This document shows, one piece after another, positions 5,737 through 6,383 of a DNA stretch of 6,383 bases. The stretch comes from an uncultured Bacteroidales bacterium (GTDB taxonomy: Bacteria > Bacteroidota > Bacteroidia > Bacteroidales > Muribaculaceae). A program made the position numbers and the translations under genes. Below the pieces are notes generated by a model, which did not search any database, was not told the origin of the DNA, and was given only the letters and a program-made list of their open reading frames with translations. Positions within the stretch are counted from its first letter, which is position 1, and each line of letters opens with the position of its first letter. Where the stretch lies: assembly GCA_900549375.1 (NCBI GenBank), contig URNY01000144.1:1-6383 (forward strand). Direction: 5' to 3'.

Positions 5737-6383
5737 CAAATCTTAGGCAGTTTTTGCTCCGCATCTCCGCTCCTTTCCGAGGAAACAGCCTGCTGCGTCC
5801 CTCGGAGAGCGCGATAATCGTGACCTTCTGCCTGCTTCTCATATTCCCCTACGGCTATCTCACGCCCCGCGCCGCGGCTCAGACCCCGATGCCCGACGGC
5901 CGGGAGCCCATCGCTCCCGTCGCTCAGGATTCCACCGTCTATCTCGATGCCGAGCTGGAGGTAAGGGCCAAGGAGGTTTCCGACTCAATCCCTCCCACAG
6001 AAGTGACTGCCGACGATTATCCCTACGGACTCGACGGCAAGAAACCCTTCAACCCCTCCCCTTCGAGAGCCGTATGGATGTCGGCGCTCTTCCCCGGTCT
6101 CGGACAGATCTACAACCGCCGCTACTGGAAACTCCCGATAGTGGTGGGCGGTTTCATGGGCCTCGGCTACGCCACCAACTGGAACAACAACCAGTATCAG
6201 GACTATATTCAGGGATACCGCGACCTGCTCGACAGCGACCCCTCGACCAAGAGCTATATGAACTTCTTTCCGCCGACAGTCAAGGAGGAAGATCTCGACA
6301 AGGAATGGCTCACGCGCACCTTCAAAAGCCGCAAGGACTATTTCCGCCGCAACCGCGATCTCTGCATAATCTGTCTGGTGGCT
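5733..6383 (+). CDS. DUF5683-type membrane protein, 3' end beyond the window
   Basis: The first 217 codons are open to the right edge with no stop. The ATG at 5733 overlaps the parB stop (ATGA), which supports translational coupling in the par operon. A hydrophobic segment at about 27-43 (AIIVTFCLLLIFPYGYL) ending near AAAQ (47-50) looks like a signal peptide or anchor with a long n-region. A polar, acidic stretch follows (about 51-108). Then comes the recognisable block SRAVWMSALFPGLGQIYNRRYWKLPIVVGG, in which SALFPGLGQIYN (117-128) and the following hydrophobic stretch are typical of the DUF5683 family. That family is regularly found beside parB in Bacteroidota and has no established biochemical role. 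A further hydrophobic segment begins at 210 (LCIICLVA) as the window ends. A role in envelope or chromosome-linked cell-cycle functions is only suggested by the neighbourhood. Confidence 0.85.
   Translation, partial: MTNLRQFLLRISAPFRGNSLLRPSESAIIVTFCLLLIFPYGYLTPRAAAQTPMPDGREPIAPVAQDSTVYLDAELEVRAKEVSDSIPPTEVTADDYPYGLDGKKPFNPSPSRAVWMSALFPGLGQIYNRRYWKLPIVVGGFMGLGYATNWNNNQYQDYIQGYRDLLDSDPSTKSYMNFFPPTVKEEDLDKEWLTRTFKSRKDYFRRNRDLCIICLVA

Overview
The window reads as a Bacteroidales (Bacteroidota) chromosome. Three observations support this: a parA-parB-DUF5683-type gene order that is typical of the phylum, a C10 (streptopain-like) peptidase with a Spi-type propeptide, and start codons with no Shine-Dalgarno GGAGG but with TAnnTTTG promoter boxes. 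Genus cannot be fixed from the sequence. A gut family such as Muribaculaceae or Rikenellaceae is plausible but is inference.

There are two parts that differ strongly in composition. Left part (1 to about 4000): three genes, all on the minus strand, AT-rich (about 35-45% GC by hand count of sample lines). In order of transcription they are a 596-aa membrane protein with TPR-like repeats, a transmembrane helix, a coiled coil and a C-terminal helix-turn-helix (2138-3928); a 125-aa secreted beta-rich protein (1626-2003); and a 472-aa C10 cysteine peptidase with an N-terminal lipoprotein-type signal and propeptide (94-1512). I read this as a regulator / small secreted partner (possible inhibitor) / protease module, probably accessory. 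Right part (about 4000-6383): three genes on the plus strand, GC-rich (63-68% in sampled lines), packed with a 2-bp gap and a 4-bp overlap: parA/soj, parB/spo0J and the first 217 codons of a DUF5683-type membrane protein that runs off the right edge. This is a core chromosome-segregation operon.

The two parts meet at a 150-bp divergent intergenic region (3929-4078) with one TAnnTTTG box facing each way and a 10-bp-period direct repeat between them. The 125-aa gene has its own good promoter (2029-2060), with a 12-bp-period direct repeat just upstream in a position that suits an activator. The peptidase gene lacks a clear promoter and is probably cotranscribed with the 125-aa gene. The working model, which is inference, is that the membrane-anchored HTH protein senses something in the envelope and controls the small protein and the protease from the 2029-2089 region. 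No rRNA, tRNA, CRISPR array, IS element, integrase or perfect parS site was seen.
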